Shown here: one piece after another, positions 18,249-26,617 of the stretch
Layout of the letters: each line of letters begins with the position of its first letter
Numbering within the stretch: position 1 is the first letter of the stretch
Assembly: GCA_963700495.1 (NCBI GenBank)
Contig: CAVOXT010000001.1
Span: 620,001-684,000 of the forward strand
Length of the DNA: 64,000 bases
Source of the DNA: JACCTU01 sp963700495
Lineage (GTDB): Bacteria > Actinomycetota > Thermoleophilia > Gaiellales > Gaiellaceae
Direction of reading: 5' to 3'
Notes under the pieces: generated by a model
Database searches by the model: none
Told to the model about the DNA's origin: nothing
The model's input: only the letters and a program-made list of their open reading frames with translations
Made by a program: the position numbers and the translations under genes

Positions 18249-18269
18249 GGCCCGAACACGGTCGGAGCG

Positions 18270-19397
18270 ATGGCTCCGACCCAGGAAGCGCTCTACGGCG
18301 GCATCGACCTCGAGCTCTCGTGGTCCGAGAGCGAGCTCCCCGAGCGAGAGCGCACGAAGCACGTCCACCGCCTGCACCCGTACCTGGGCAAGTTCGTCCC
18401 GCAGCTCGTCGAGGTGCTGCTCGAGCGCTACGTCGCGCCCGGCGGACGCGTGCTCGACCCGTTTGCGGGATCCGGCACTACGCTCGTGCAAGCGCTCGAG
18501 AGCGGGCGCGACGCAACCGGCGTCGACATCGCGGCGTTCAACGCGCTGCTGATGCGCGTGAAGACGGCGCGCTACAACTTGTTTGCGCTGGAGCACGACA
18601 TTCGCGATGCCTGTGCTCGTCTGGAGCTCCTCGAACCAGATGCCGGTGGCGTTGCAGACACCGGCGCGTACCTCCGCCGGTGGTACGCACCGCGGGCGCT
18701 CTCCGAGCTGCTCGCGTTCCGCACGCTCATCCACCAGTACGAGCACGCCGACGTCCTGCGGGTCGTACTGGCACGAGCCGCACGTTCCGCGCGCCGCACG
18801 ACGCACTTCGACCTCGATTTTCCTCGCGCGCCTCAGCGCGGGCCGTACTGGTGTCACAAGCACAAGCGCGAGTGCCGCCCGGTCGGCCGGGCCGAACACT
18901 TCCTGCGCCGCTACGCGCTCGACACCGTGGCGCGCATCAAGGCGTTCGCCCGAGTCCGAGCGAAGGGGAGGTCCGCGACAGTGCTGCACGGCGATGCCCG
19001 GGAGCTCGAGCTGGGCGGGCCCTACGACGGAATCGTCACCTCGCCGCCCTATCCCGGCCTGATCGACTACCACGAGCAGCACCGGTACGCATACGAGCTG
19101 CTCGGGCTCGACGATCTCGGCTCGCTCGAGCTCGGGAAGGGGTCGACGAAGGCCTCGATCGCGGAATACGTCGAAGGCGTTGCGTGCGTGCTTGCGCGCT
19201 CGGCCGAACAGCTGCGCGAAGGCGCGCGCGTCCTGATCGTCGTCAACGACCGGCGCGACCTCTACCCGGAGGTGCTCGAACGTTCTGGTCTGCGGCTCGA
19301 ACATCGTCTGCGCCGACACGTAAACCGACGTACCGGACGGCGCGCGGGCGAATTCTTCGAAGACGTGCTGGTCGCTCAGAAGTTGTCACGCACTTGA
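18270..19397 (+). CDS. Orphan DNA methyltransferase (N4/N6 type)
   Basis: This 375-residue protein has the SAM-binding motif I DPFAGSGTTLVQALESG at about residue 64 and the catalytic motif IV TSPPYPGLIDY near residue 252, i.e. the S/D-PPY type of N4-cytosine or N6-adenine methylases. An HPYLGKFVPQLVE stretch precedes motif I. A helical region with CHKHKREC lies between the motifs and may be the recognition part. No restriction gene is adjacent. It splits the otherwise conserved yraN-comM neighbourhood, so it may be a later insertion, although composition matches its surroundings. Target specificity is unknown. Confidence 0.85.
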   Translation: MAPTQEALYGGIDLELSWSESELPERERTKHVHRLHPYLGKFVPQLVEVLLERYVAPGGRVLDPFAGSGTTLVQALESGRDATGVDIAAFNALLMRVKTARYNLFALEHDIRDACARLELLEPDAGGVADTGAYLRRWYAPRALSELLAFRTLIHQYEHADVLRVVLARAARSARRTTHFDLDFPRAPQRGPYWCHKHKRECRPVGRAEHFLRRYALDTVARIKAFARVRAKGRSATVLHGDARELELGGPYDGIVTSPPYPGLIDYHEQHRYAYELLGLDDLGSLELGKGSTKASIAEYVEGVACVLARSAEQLREGARVLIVVNDRRDLYPEVLERSGLRLEHRLRRHVNRRTGRRAGEFFEDVLVAQKLSRT

Positions 19398-19433
19398 CAC
19401 ACTCCTGAGACAAACGCGTCACAGGTTGTCACC

Positions 19434-19439
19434 TACCGT
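19434..19439 (+). promoter_or_regulatory. TANNNT -10 hexamer for comM
   Basis: CCTACCGT ends 6 bases before GTG 19446. Confidence 0.4.
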
Positions 19440-19445
19440 GGCAAC

Positions 19446-20903
19446 GTGCTTGCACGCGCAGTCACGCATGCGCTCGTAGGGCTCGACGCCCGCCGCGTCG
19501 AGGTCGAGGCGCACGTCGGAGGCCAGATGCCCGGCTTCACGATCGTCGGGCTCGCCGATCGTGCCGTCACCGAGGCCAAGGAGCGCGTGCGCAGCGGAGT
19601 GCGCTGCGCGGAGTGCGAGTGGCCGCGTGGGCGGATCACCGTCAACCTTGCGCCGGCTGCGCTGCGCAAGGAGGGGTCGGCGTTCGACCTCCCGATCGCA
19701 CTCGCGATCCTCGCCGCGTCGGGGCAGGTGCCGCGCGACGAGCTCGACCGTCACGCCGTCCACGGCGAGCTGGCGCTCGACGGACGAGTCCGCCCGGTCG
19801 CCGGCGTGTTCGCCGTCGCGGAGGGCGCGAGCCGCGAGCGCCTGCCGCGCATCATCTGCGCGGCGCAGTGCGCTCCCGAGGCCGCGCTCGCGGGGGTCGA
19901 GCCCGTGCCGGTCTGGCATCTCGCAGAAGCAGTCGCCTATCTTCGGGGCGAGCACGAGCCCGGGCAGATCCCGCCGCGAAACGGCTGGAGGCCGCCGCTC
20001 GCGCCCGACCTGGCCGACGTCCGCGGCCAGGAGCGGGCCCGTCGAGCGCTCGAGGTCGCCGCCGCGGGAGGGCACAACCTGCTGCTCGCCGGCCCTCCGG
20101 GAACGGGCAAGACGATGCTCGCCCGGCGCCTGCCTGGAGTGCTGCCGCCCCTCAGCGACGAGGCGGCGCTCGAGGTGACGCGAATCCACTCCGTCGCGGG
20201 CATCCTGCGTCCCGAGCACCCGCTCGTCACGACGCCGCCGTTCCGCGCACCCCACCACAGCGCGTCGGCCGCGGCGATCGTGGGCGGCGGCCGAGGACCT
20301 CGGCCCGGCGAGGCGAGCCTCGCGCACCGCGGTGTACTGCTCCTCGACGAGCTCCCTGAGTTCGTTCGGCCGGCGCTCGAGGCGCTCCGCCAGCCGCTCG
20401 AGGACGGAGTGATCAGCGTGGCACGGGCGGAGGGCACGGCGCTCTACCCGGCGCGGTTCCAGCTGATCGGGACGATGAACCTCTGCCCGTGCGGCGCCCG
20501 CGGCGACCCGCTGATCGCATGCTCGTGTACGCCGCAGCGCTTGACTGCGTACGCGGGCAAGCTGTCGCGGGCGTTGCTCGACCGTTTCGACCTCGTCGTG
20601 ACGGTGCCACGGCCGCGCGCGCCCGATCTGGCGGGTGCCGCCGGCGAAGCCTCGGAGCCTGTTCGGCGGCGAGTGCTCGACGCCCGTGGACGGCTCGAGA
20701 GCACCGTCCCGCGTCGCAGCGACAAGGCGGATCAGCTGCTGACCCGCGCGGTCGAGACGCTCCCGCTCTCGGGCCGCGGCCGTGCACGCGTCGGGAGGGT
20801 TGCAGCGACGATTGCCGCGCTCGCCGGCTCGGAGGCGGTCGAAGCGGAGCACGTCGCCGAGGCACTCTCGTACCGCGCGCCGAAGGAGGTGACTGCGGTC
20901 TGA
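19446..20903 (+). CDS. comM: Mg-chelatase-like AAA+ protein ComM/YifB
   Basis: ComM is a hexameric helicase that promotes branch migration during integration of transforming DNA. The N-terminal Lon-like domain (VEVEAHVGGQMPGFTIVGL, then ESRSGVR-type region and ALRKEGSAFDLPIALA) is followed by the AAA+ domain with Walker A GPPGTGKTMLARRLPG and Walker B LLLDELPEF. A zinc-like CPCGARGDPLIACSC motif follows. It has 485 residues and is intact. It is followed by dprA, another transformation protein, and the two frames overlap at CTGA. Confidence 0.94.
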   Translation: MLARAVTHALVGLDARRVEVEAHVGGQMPGFTIVGLADRAVTEAKERVRSGVRCAECEWPRGRITVNLAPAALRKEGSAFDLPIALAILAASGQVPRDELDRHAVHGELALDGRVRPVAGVFAVAEGASRERLPRIICAAQCAPEAALAGVEPVPVWHLAEAVAYLRGEHEPGQIPPRNGWRPPLAPDLADVRGQERARRALEVAAAGGHNLLLAGPPGTGKTMLARRLPGVLPPLSDEAALEVTRIHSVAGILRPEHPLVTTPPFRAPHHSASAAAIVGGGRGPRPGEASLAHRGVLLLDELPEFVRPALEALRQPLEDGVISVARAEGTALYPARFQLIGTMNLCPCGARGDPLIACSCTPQRLTAYAGKLSRALLDRFDLVVTVPRPRAPDLAGAAGEASEPVRRRVLDARGRLESTVPRRSDKADQLLTRAVETLPLSGRGRARVGRVAATIAALAGSEAVEAEHVAEALSYRAPKEVTAV

Positions 20904-21883
20904 GCGAGCTCGCTCTCGCGGCGTTCGCCGCCGAGCGCGGCGTGCATCCCCGGATCGAGGAGCGCACCGCGAGGTTCGCCGCTTTCCGGGCGCGCTTCGA
21001 CGCGCCCGCGTATCTGGCCGCGCTGGTGCGGCAGGGCTTCCGCTGGCTCGCGCGCCCTGATGCCGCGTTCCCGCCCCTGCTTCGCTCGATTCACGACGCT
21101 CCCGCCGGGCTGTTCCTCCGCGGCGAGGCTCCGGCGGATCTGCTGACCCGACCGGCAGTCGCCGTCGTCGGCGCACGCGCGTGCTCCGGCTACGGCGCGC
21201 AGGTCGCACGGCTGCTCGGGCGGGAGCTCGCCGCCGCCGGGCTCGTGGTCGTCAGCGGGCTCGCACGCGGAGTCGACGGCGAGGCGCATCGCGGCGCGCT
21301 CGATGCTGGCGGCACCACCGTCGCCGTTCTCGGCTGTGGCATCGATCGCGACTACCCCTCCGCCCACAGGGAGCTCGCGACCCGCATCGCCGAGACCGGT
21401 CTGATCGTCTCCGAGTACGCGCCCGGCGTGGAGCCCGCACCGTGGCGCTTTCCTGCCAGGAACCGGATCGTGGCGGGCCTCGCCCAGGCCACCGTCGTTG
21501 TCGAGGCGCGCGAACGAAGCGGCGCGCTGATCACCGCCGACTTCGCGCTCGAGGAGGGACGCGAGGTGTTCGCATGTCCCGGCGAGATCACGTCTCCGCT
21601 GAGCGCCGGCTCGAACGCTCTGCTCAAGCTCGGGGCGGCGCCACTCACCGAGCCCGGCGACGTCCTCGACCTGTTCGGTCTGGCGCCTACCGAAGACGCC
21701 GAGGTCGAGCTGACGCCCGCAGCGCGCGCGCTCCTGGACGAGCTCGACGCACCGATGACGGCGGACGAGCTCGTCCGGGCGGCCGGGCTCGACGCCGCGG
21801 AGTCGGCCGCCGCGCTGTCCGAATTGGAGCTCGCGGCGCTGATCGCGTGCGCGGACGGCGTCTATCGGAGGACGCGGCGGTGA
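20900..21883 (+). CDS. dprA: DNA-processing protein DprA, probable CTG start
   Basis: DprA loads RecA on incoming single-stranded DNA. The Rossmann fold shows AVVGARACSGYGAQVA, VVSGLARGVDGEAHRGAL, TVAVLGCGID and the conserved FPARNRIVAGLA; the C-terminal winged-helix DML1-like domain follows. No ATG, GTG or TTG lies just upstream in frame. A strong AAGGAGGT at 20883-20890 is followed 9 bases later by CTG 20900, which overlaps the comM stop as CTGA. Other junctions in this genome are ATGA, GTGA or TTGA, so CTG is the likely start. It has 327 residues. Confidence 0.9.
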   Translation: MSELALAAFAAERGVHPRIEERTARFAAFRARFDAPAYLAALVRQGFRWLARPDAAFPPLLRSIHDAPAGLFLRGEAPADLLTRPAVAVVGARACSGYGAQVARLLGRELAAAGLVVVSGLARGVDGEAHRGALDAGGTTVAVLGCGIDRDYPSAHRELATRIAETGLIVSEYAPGVEPAPWRFPARNRIVAGLAQATVVVEARERSGALITADFALEEGREVFACPGEITSPLSAGSNALLKLGAAPLTEPGDVLDLFGLAPTEDAEVELTPAARALLDELDAPMTADELVRAAGLDAAESAAALSELELAALIACADGVYRRTRR

Positions 21884-21943
21884 CTCGGAGCTCGCGCGCG
21901 CCACCCGTCCGGGCTCGACGCCGGTCCGTGCGAAGATCGCCGG

Positions 21944-22861
21944 ATGGCGAGCTCACCGATCGACGTCGCGGTTCTCGGGCGCGTGGGCATCGACCTGTAC
22001 CCGAACCAGCTCCGAACTCCGCTTCGAGAGGTGCGCACCTACACGCGCTTCGTCGGGGGCTTTGCGGGCAACGTCGCGACGGGGCTGGCCCGGCTCGGCC
22101 TCAGGCCGGCGATCGTCTCGCGCGTCGGCCCCGACCCACACGGCGAGTTCGTGCGCGACTTTCTGTCGGCGGAGGGAGTCGACGTGCGCTTCCTCGCCGT
22201 CGACGAACGCCTGATGACGCCGCCGACGTTCTGCGAGGTCTGGCCGCCGGATCGGTTCCCGATCATGTTCTACCGCTACCCGACCGCGCCGGACTGGCAG
22301 CTGGCCCCGGAAGACTTCGACGCAGCCGAGGTCGCCGCGACGCCGTTTCTGCTTGCGACCGGAACCGGCCTCGCGCAGTCGCCGAGCCGCGAGACGACGC
22401 TGTCGGCGCTTGCAGCGCACACTGGCATGACGATCTTCGACCTCGACTGGCGCCCGGCGCTCTGGGAGCGCTCCGACGACTACGCCGGGCTCGCGCGAAC
22501 CGCAGCAGGCCACGCAGACGTCGTCATCGGCAACGAGGAGGAAGTCGAAGCCGCTGCGCGAGATGTGCGCGCGCTGCTCGAGCTCGGCGTGCCCACGCTC
22601 GTGCTCAAGCGGGGCGAGCACGGCGCGCGGCTGTTCCACGAAGGTCGTGAAGTCGACGTGCCCGTCCATCCGGTCGAGGTCGTCAACGGGCTCGGCGCCG
22701 GCGATGCGTTCATCGCGGCTTTCGTGCAGGCCCTGTACGTCGGCCTGGCGCCCGAGGAAGCTGTGCGCCGAGGTTCGGTGGCCGGCGCGATCGTCGCCTC
22801 GCAGCTGGCATGCTCGGAGGCGATGCCGCGACTCGAAGAGCTCGAGGCGAAGCTCGCATGA
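21944..22861 (+). CDS. iolC: 5-dehydro-2-deoxygluconokinase IolC (PfkB family)
   Basis: IolC phosphorylates 5-dehydro-2-deoxy-D-gluconate in myo-inositol breakdown. The PfkB N-terminal GG motif (FVGGFAGNVATGLARLG) and C-terminal anion-hole motif (VNGLGAGDAFIAAFVQ) are both present. The IolC-specific stretch CEVWPPDRFPIMFYR supports the assignment over other sugar kinases. It has 305 residues. It starts the catabolic island and overlaps iolB at ATGA. Confidence 0.85.
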   Translation: MASSPIDVAVLGRVGIDLYPNQLRTPLREVRTYTRFVGGFAGNVATGLARLGLRPAIVSRVGPDPHGEFVRDFLSAEGVDVRFLAVDERLMTPPTFCEVWPPDRFPIMFYRYPTAPDWQLAPEDFDAAEVAATPFLLATGTGLAQSPSRETTLSALAAHTGMTIFDLDWRPALWERSDDYAGLARTAAGHADVVIGNEEEVEAAARDVRALLELGVPTLVLKRGEHGARLFHEGREVDVPVHPVEVVNGLGAGDAFIAAFVQALYVGLAPEEAVRRGSVAGAIVASQLACSEAMPRLEELEAKLA

Positions 22862-23700
22862 CGGAACTCTTGCTCCGCCACGGTGAATGGAGCCTCGTCG
22901 ATCCGGCGTCGGCGTCCTGGCGCTACCTGTCGTTTCGCGTCGAGCGACTGCGCGACGGCGAACAGGTCTCCCGCCGCACGGGCGACGAAGAGCTCGCGCT
23001 CGTCCCGCTGGGCGGTCGGTGCGCGGTCGAGAGCGGCGAACGGTGGGAGCTCGGCGAGCGCGCAAGCGTCTTCGACGGCATGCCCTGGGCTCTGTACCTC
23101 CCGCGTGACACCGAGTACACGCTGTCCGCACTCGGCGACGTCGAAGTCGCGGTGTCCGGAGCCCGCGCCGACGAACGACTCGAACCGAGGCTGGTCACGC
23201 CGGACGAGGTCGAGATCGAGGTGCGCGGGTCGGGCAACGCGACGCGGCAGATCAACCACATCATCAAGCCTGAGTTCCCGGCCCAGCGCCTACTCGTCGT
23301 CGAGGTGTTCACTCCGGCCGGGAACTGGTCGAGCTACCCGCCGCACAAGCACGACGAGGACAACCCGCCGGGCGAGGTCGTGCTGGAAGAGGTCTACTAC
23401 TACCGCACGCAGAGTGAACCGCCGGGTGCGTTCGCGGTCCAGCGTCTCTACAGCCCGCAGCACGGAACGGACATCACGGAGACCGTGCGCGACGGCGACA
23501 TCATGCTCGTGCCGCACGGGTACCACACGACCGCGGCTGCGCACGGGTACGACCTGTACTACCTCAACGGCCTGGCAGGCGACCGCCGGTCGATGGCCTC
23601 GGCCGACGACCCGTCACTCGCGTGGATCCGCCCCGCGTGGCAGAACCTCGAGCCCGACCCACGCGTGCCTCTCGTCACGCTCGAAGGACGGCGGAGTTGA
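22858..23700 (+). CDS. iolB: 5-deoxy-glucuronate isomerase IolB
   Basis: IolB converts 5-deoxy-D-glucuronate to 5-dehydro-2-deoxy-D-gluconate, the IolC substrate. This bicupin shows the metal-binding SYPPHKHDEDNPP, then LEEVYYYR and the later LVPHGYHTTAA histidines, all diagnostic of IolB. It has 280 residues and is in frame. It is translationally coupled to iolC (ATGA) and to the next gene (TTGA). Confidence 0.93.
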   Translation: MTELLLRHGEWSLVDPASASWRYLSFRVERLRDGEQVSRRTGDEELALVPLGGRCAVESGERWELGERASVFDGMPWALYLPRDTEYTLSALGDVEVAVSGARADERLEPRLVTPDEVEIEVRGSGNATRQINHIIKPEFPAQRLLVVEVFTPAGNWSSYPPHKHDEDNPPGEVVLEEVYYYRTQSEPPGAFAVQRLYSPQHGTDITETVRDGDIMLVPHGYHTTAAAHGYDLYYLNGLAGDRRSMASADDPSLAWIRPAWQNLEPDPRVPLVTLEGRRS

Positions 23701-24611
23701 CCGGCATCCGCGTCGCCAACGCGCCCTGCAGCTACGGCGCGTTCGAGATCACCGTCGGCGTGCTTCCCGATGTCCCGGACGCGGAGAGCGTCCTCGCCGC
23801 GATCGAGGCCGCGGGCTACGAGGGAACGGAGCTCGGCCCGCCCGGCTATCTCGGCGACCAGGCCACGCTGCGTCCGCGTCTCGAGCAGCACCACCTGGCG
23901 CTTGTCGGCGGCTACATCCCGATCCGCTTCAGCGAGCCCGAGCACTGGGACGAGGACCTGACCGCGATGAGCGGGACGCTCGACCTGTTCGCCGCCGGCG
24001 GCGGCGACGACGCCAAGGCGGTGCTCGCAGACGCGGGCTCGCCGATGAGCGCACACGCTTTCCGGGCCGGGCGGCCTCCGATCGGTCGATCGGCCTCGAT
24101 GACGCGGGCTGGCAGCGGCTTGCGGAAGGCGTCGCGCGCGCCGCCGAACTGGCGCTTGGCCGCGGCTTCGAGCCCACCTTCCACCACCACACGGCGACGT
24201 TCGTCGAGGCGCCCTGGGAGATCGAACGCGTGCTCGAGCTCACCGATGTCGGACTGCTGCTCGACACCGGACACCTCGCGCTCGGCGGCGGTGATCCGAC
24301 CGCAGCGTTGCGCGACTGGGGACACCGCATCAACCACGTGCACGTCAAGGATGTGCACGACGACGTGCTCGGCAGGTGTGATCGCCGATCACGCAGACAT
24401 GCCGGAAGCGTGGCGCCGCGGTGTGTTCTGCGAGCTCGGAGCGGGCGACGTCGACCTCGACGGCTTCTTCGCCGAGCTGGCGGGGTCGGGCTACTCGGGC
24501 TGGCTGGTCGTCGAGCAGGACATGGTCCCGCAGTCGCCGCAGGATGCTGCCGCCGCCGCGGCGTCTCAGGTTCGAAACCGCGCCTGGCTGGCCGAGCACG
24601 CTGCGATCTAG
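23697..24611 (+). CDS. IolE/MocC-like TIM-barrel isomerase/dehydratase, frame-broken
   Basis: This xylose-isomerase-like TIM barrel begins VANAPCSYGAFEITVG and contains the metal-binding LLDTGHLALGG and INHVHVKDVH motifs. In IolE the family dehydrates scyllo-inosose; MocC relatives act in rhizopine breakdown. Neighbouring iolB and iolC favour an inositol role. The frame leaves at about 24042 (one base lost after GSP) and returns at 24371 (one extra G), restoring AGVIADHADMPEAWRRG. TTG 23697 overlaps the iolB stop. The stop is interlocked with the next gene at CTAG. Confidence 0.78.
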   Translation: MTGIRVANAPCSYGAFEITVGVLPDVPDAESVLAAIEAAGYEGTELGPPGYLGDQATLRPRLEQHHLALVGGYIPIRFSEPEHWDEDLTAMSGTLDLFAAGGGDDAKAVLADAGSPMSAHAFRAGRPPIGRSASMTRAGSGLRKASRAPPNWRLAAASSPPSTTTRRRSSRRPGRSNACSSSPMSDCCSTPDTSRSAAVIRPQRCATGDTASTTCTSRMCTTTCSAGVIADHADMPEAWRRGVFCELGAGDVDLDGFFAELAGSGYSGWLVVEQDMVPQSPQDAAAAAASQVRNRAWLAEHAAI

Positions 24612-25598
24612 GCGAGCCCGCGCGTCCAGGCCAGGTCGAGCGCTTTCAGCGGGAGCACGACTCTCCCGCGAGGCCCTTCGAGCGTGACCGTCTGCCCCCT
24701 CACGACGGCCAGCCAGCGTTCGTCGCTCGACCACGCAATCGCAGCGAGGATCCCGAACCGTTTCACCCGCGGCAGGTCGGGCTTTCGTGCGTCGTACACG
24801 CGCAGGCCGCTCGTCGTGCGCAACACGAGGTAGCGTCCTCGCGGGCTTGCCCGCAACTCGGTCACGCGGGAGGTCACACGTTCCTTGAACGCGACGATGC
24901 GCTTGCCGGAGAAGACGACGACGACGGTGCGCGCCCGAGTTGGCCGCGACGATTGCGAAGCGGGCGGGACCGAGCCAGGCGACCCGGCTCGTGCGCCACC
25001 CCGACGTCCCTCGGAGCGCGGGGAAACGCTCGAGCGCGCCCGCGAGCTGGCTCTCGCTCCGCAGGATCACCGCCCGCCCGGTGCGTGGAAACTGGACGAT
25101 CGCTCCGCGGCGAACGTACGTCATCGAACCGTCGGGCCTCCACGCCGGAGCGCAGCCACCGATCATCGGCAGCGACGGCCCCGCCGCCGCGCTCACGATG
25201 ACCTGCCGGTGCTCGCAACGCGCGGCGAGCGGTGAGTTGCGGGGCCAGAGCGACCAGCCGGGCGGCGCGGACGCCGGTGAGATGAGTGCGCGGCAACCTC
25301 CGTCGCGTGGCGCTCGCGCGGCGGCAAGAGACGGCAGGCGGAGTGCGTGCAACCGGCAAGCCGGATCGACGAAATAGAGCACGCCGTTGACCCCGACGCT
25401 CCGCAGTTGGACAGCGAGCGCGCCTCGATCGGCCACCGGAACGTCGCGCACCGCGACGACGTCCTCAGTCTTCGCACTCGAATGTTCCCGGAACAGTGAC
25501 TTGTTGAGTGAGTCGACGACGGCAGCGCCGACGACGGCGATGCCGAACAGCGCCAGCGCGAGTGTCCCGAGCCGCCCGCGGCGTCGGCGTTCGCTCAC
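24608..25598 (-). CDS. Membrane-anchored protein of unknown function, frame-broken
   Basis: I do not recognise this gene. An Arg-rich N-terminus is followed by one membrane helix (LGTLALALFGIAVVGAAVV), then an extracytoplasmic region with repeats resembling TolB/WD blades (CRLHALRLP, APAWRPDGSMTYVRRG, GRYLVLRTTSGLRVYDARKP, IAWSSDERWLAVVRG). A beta-propeller is plausible. The frame changes near 24930, where one extra base restores ATVVVVFSGKRIVAFKERV. GTG 25598 overlaps the stop of the upstream dehydrogenase as GTGA, so it is co-transcribed with it. Confidence 0.6.
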
Positions 25599-26617
25599 GG
25601 CCACGGCCAGTCCGTCCCGACCGCGAGCGCGCGCTCGGCCACCGCGCTCGCACGTGCTGCGACGCCGGTGGCGACCGCGCGCCGGTCGTCGTCGAGCGTC
25701 GGACGCGTCGGGCGCCCGTCGGCGCACGCGTCGACGAAGGCCGTCAGCTCGGCGACGTAGGCGTCCGCGAAACGTGCACGGTAGTCCGCCGGGAAACGCG
25801 CGGCGTCCGAGCGATCGACCACAGCCGCCGCTCCGTCGCCGGGCCCGCGGACGAAGACCGAGCCTTCGCTGCCGACGACCTCACAACGGATGTCATGTCC
25901 GAACGGCGACGTTCGCGAGACGTGCGTGACCGCAATGCCGCCACGCGCGAAGCGGATCGTGACGAGGCCGTTGTCGAGGTCGCCGAGGCCTGCCAGCTCG
26001 GGGTAGACGAGCGCCTGCCGTGCGACCGAGACCTCGACCGGTTCGTCGTCGAAGAACCAGCACGCCGTGTCGTAGTCGTGTGACGCCATGTCGAGCAGAA
26101 AGCCACCCGTGTCGCGAGGATCCTCGCCGGCAGGCCATTCGGTGTCGCGGCTCGTGAGCAGGATGACGAGGGACTTCCCGCCCTCGCCGGCCTGCACACG
26201 GCGGTGAGCCTCGACGAAACCGGCGTCATACCGCCGCATGTAGCCGACCTGGACCACCTGGCCGGGACGCCCCGCGCTCTCCTGCCGAAGCGCCGCGTGC
26301 TTCGCCAGCGAGGTCGCGCCCGGCTTCTCCAGGAAGAGGTGCTTGCCCGACCTCAGCACCTCCACCGCGAGCGCACCGTGATCGACCGAGCGCGCAGCGA
26401 GGACGACCGCGTCGAGGTCGTCGCGCGCGAAGAGCTCGGCGTAGGTGCAGTGGGCGACCCCGAGCCGCGTGCCCACTTCCTCGGCGCGCCCATCCCGGGC
26501 CGCGGCGACCGCGACCAGCTCGGCCCCGGGAACCCGTTGCGCGTTTTCCGCGTGGAGGGTGCCCATCCCGCCGAGCCCGGCGACGCCGAGCCGAAGAGGA
26601 CGCGTCGCCCTTGACAC
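25595..26617 (-). CDS. Gfo/Idh/MocA dehydrogenase, probable inositol 2-dehydrogenase (IolG-like)
   Basis: This NAD(P)-dependent dehydrogenase has the Rossmann GVAGLGGMGTLHAEN, the EKPGA motif with the family lysine, and GYMRRYDAGF and DMASHDYDTACW, which resemble IolG. HDIRCEVVGSEGSV further favours inositol dehydrogenases, which oxidise myo-inositol to scyllo-inosose. GTG 26617 is preferred (340 residues) because the longer TTG reading from 26668 runs through the operator. A CATACT hexamer at 26633-26628 would give a near-leaderless mRNA. The stop overlaps the membrane-protein gene. Confidence 0.78.
   Translation of the reverse strand: MSRATRPLRLGVAGLGGMGTLHAENAQRVPGAELVAVAAARDGRAEEVGTRLGVAHCTYAELFARDDLDAVVLAARSVDHGALAVEVLRSGKHLFLEKPGATSLAKHAALRQESAGRPGQVVQVGYMRRYDAGFVEAHRRVQAGEGGKSLVILLTSRDTEWPAGEDPRDTGGFLLDMASHDYDTACWFFDDEPVEVSVARQALVYPELAGLGDLDNGLVTIRFARGGIAVTHVSRTSPFGHDIRCEVVGSEGSVFVRGPGDGAAAVVDRSDAARFPADYRARFADAYVAELTAFVDACADGRPTRPTLDDDRRAVATGVAARASAVAERALAVGTDWPWP

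Noticed and set aside
19394..19399. TTGACA as a -35 box for comM
   Set aside because: It matches the consensus but is 34 bases from the TACCGT hexamer, too far for a standard promoter, and it lies in the methylase stop region.
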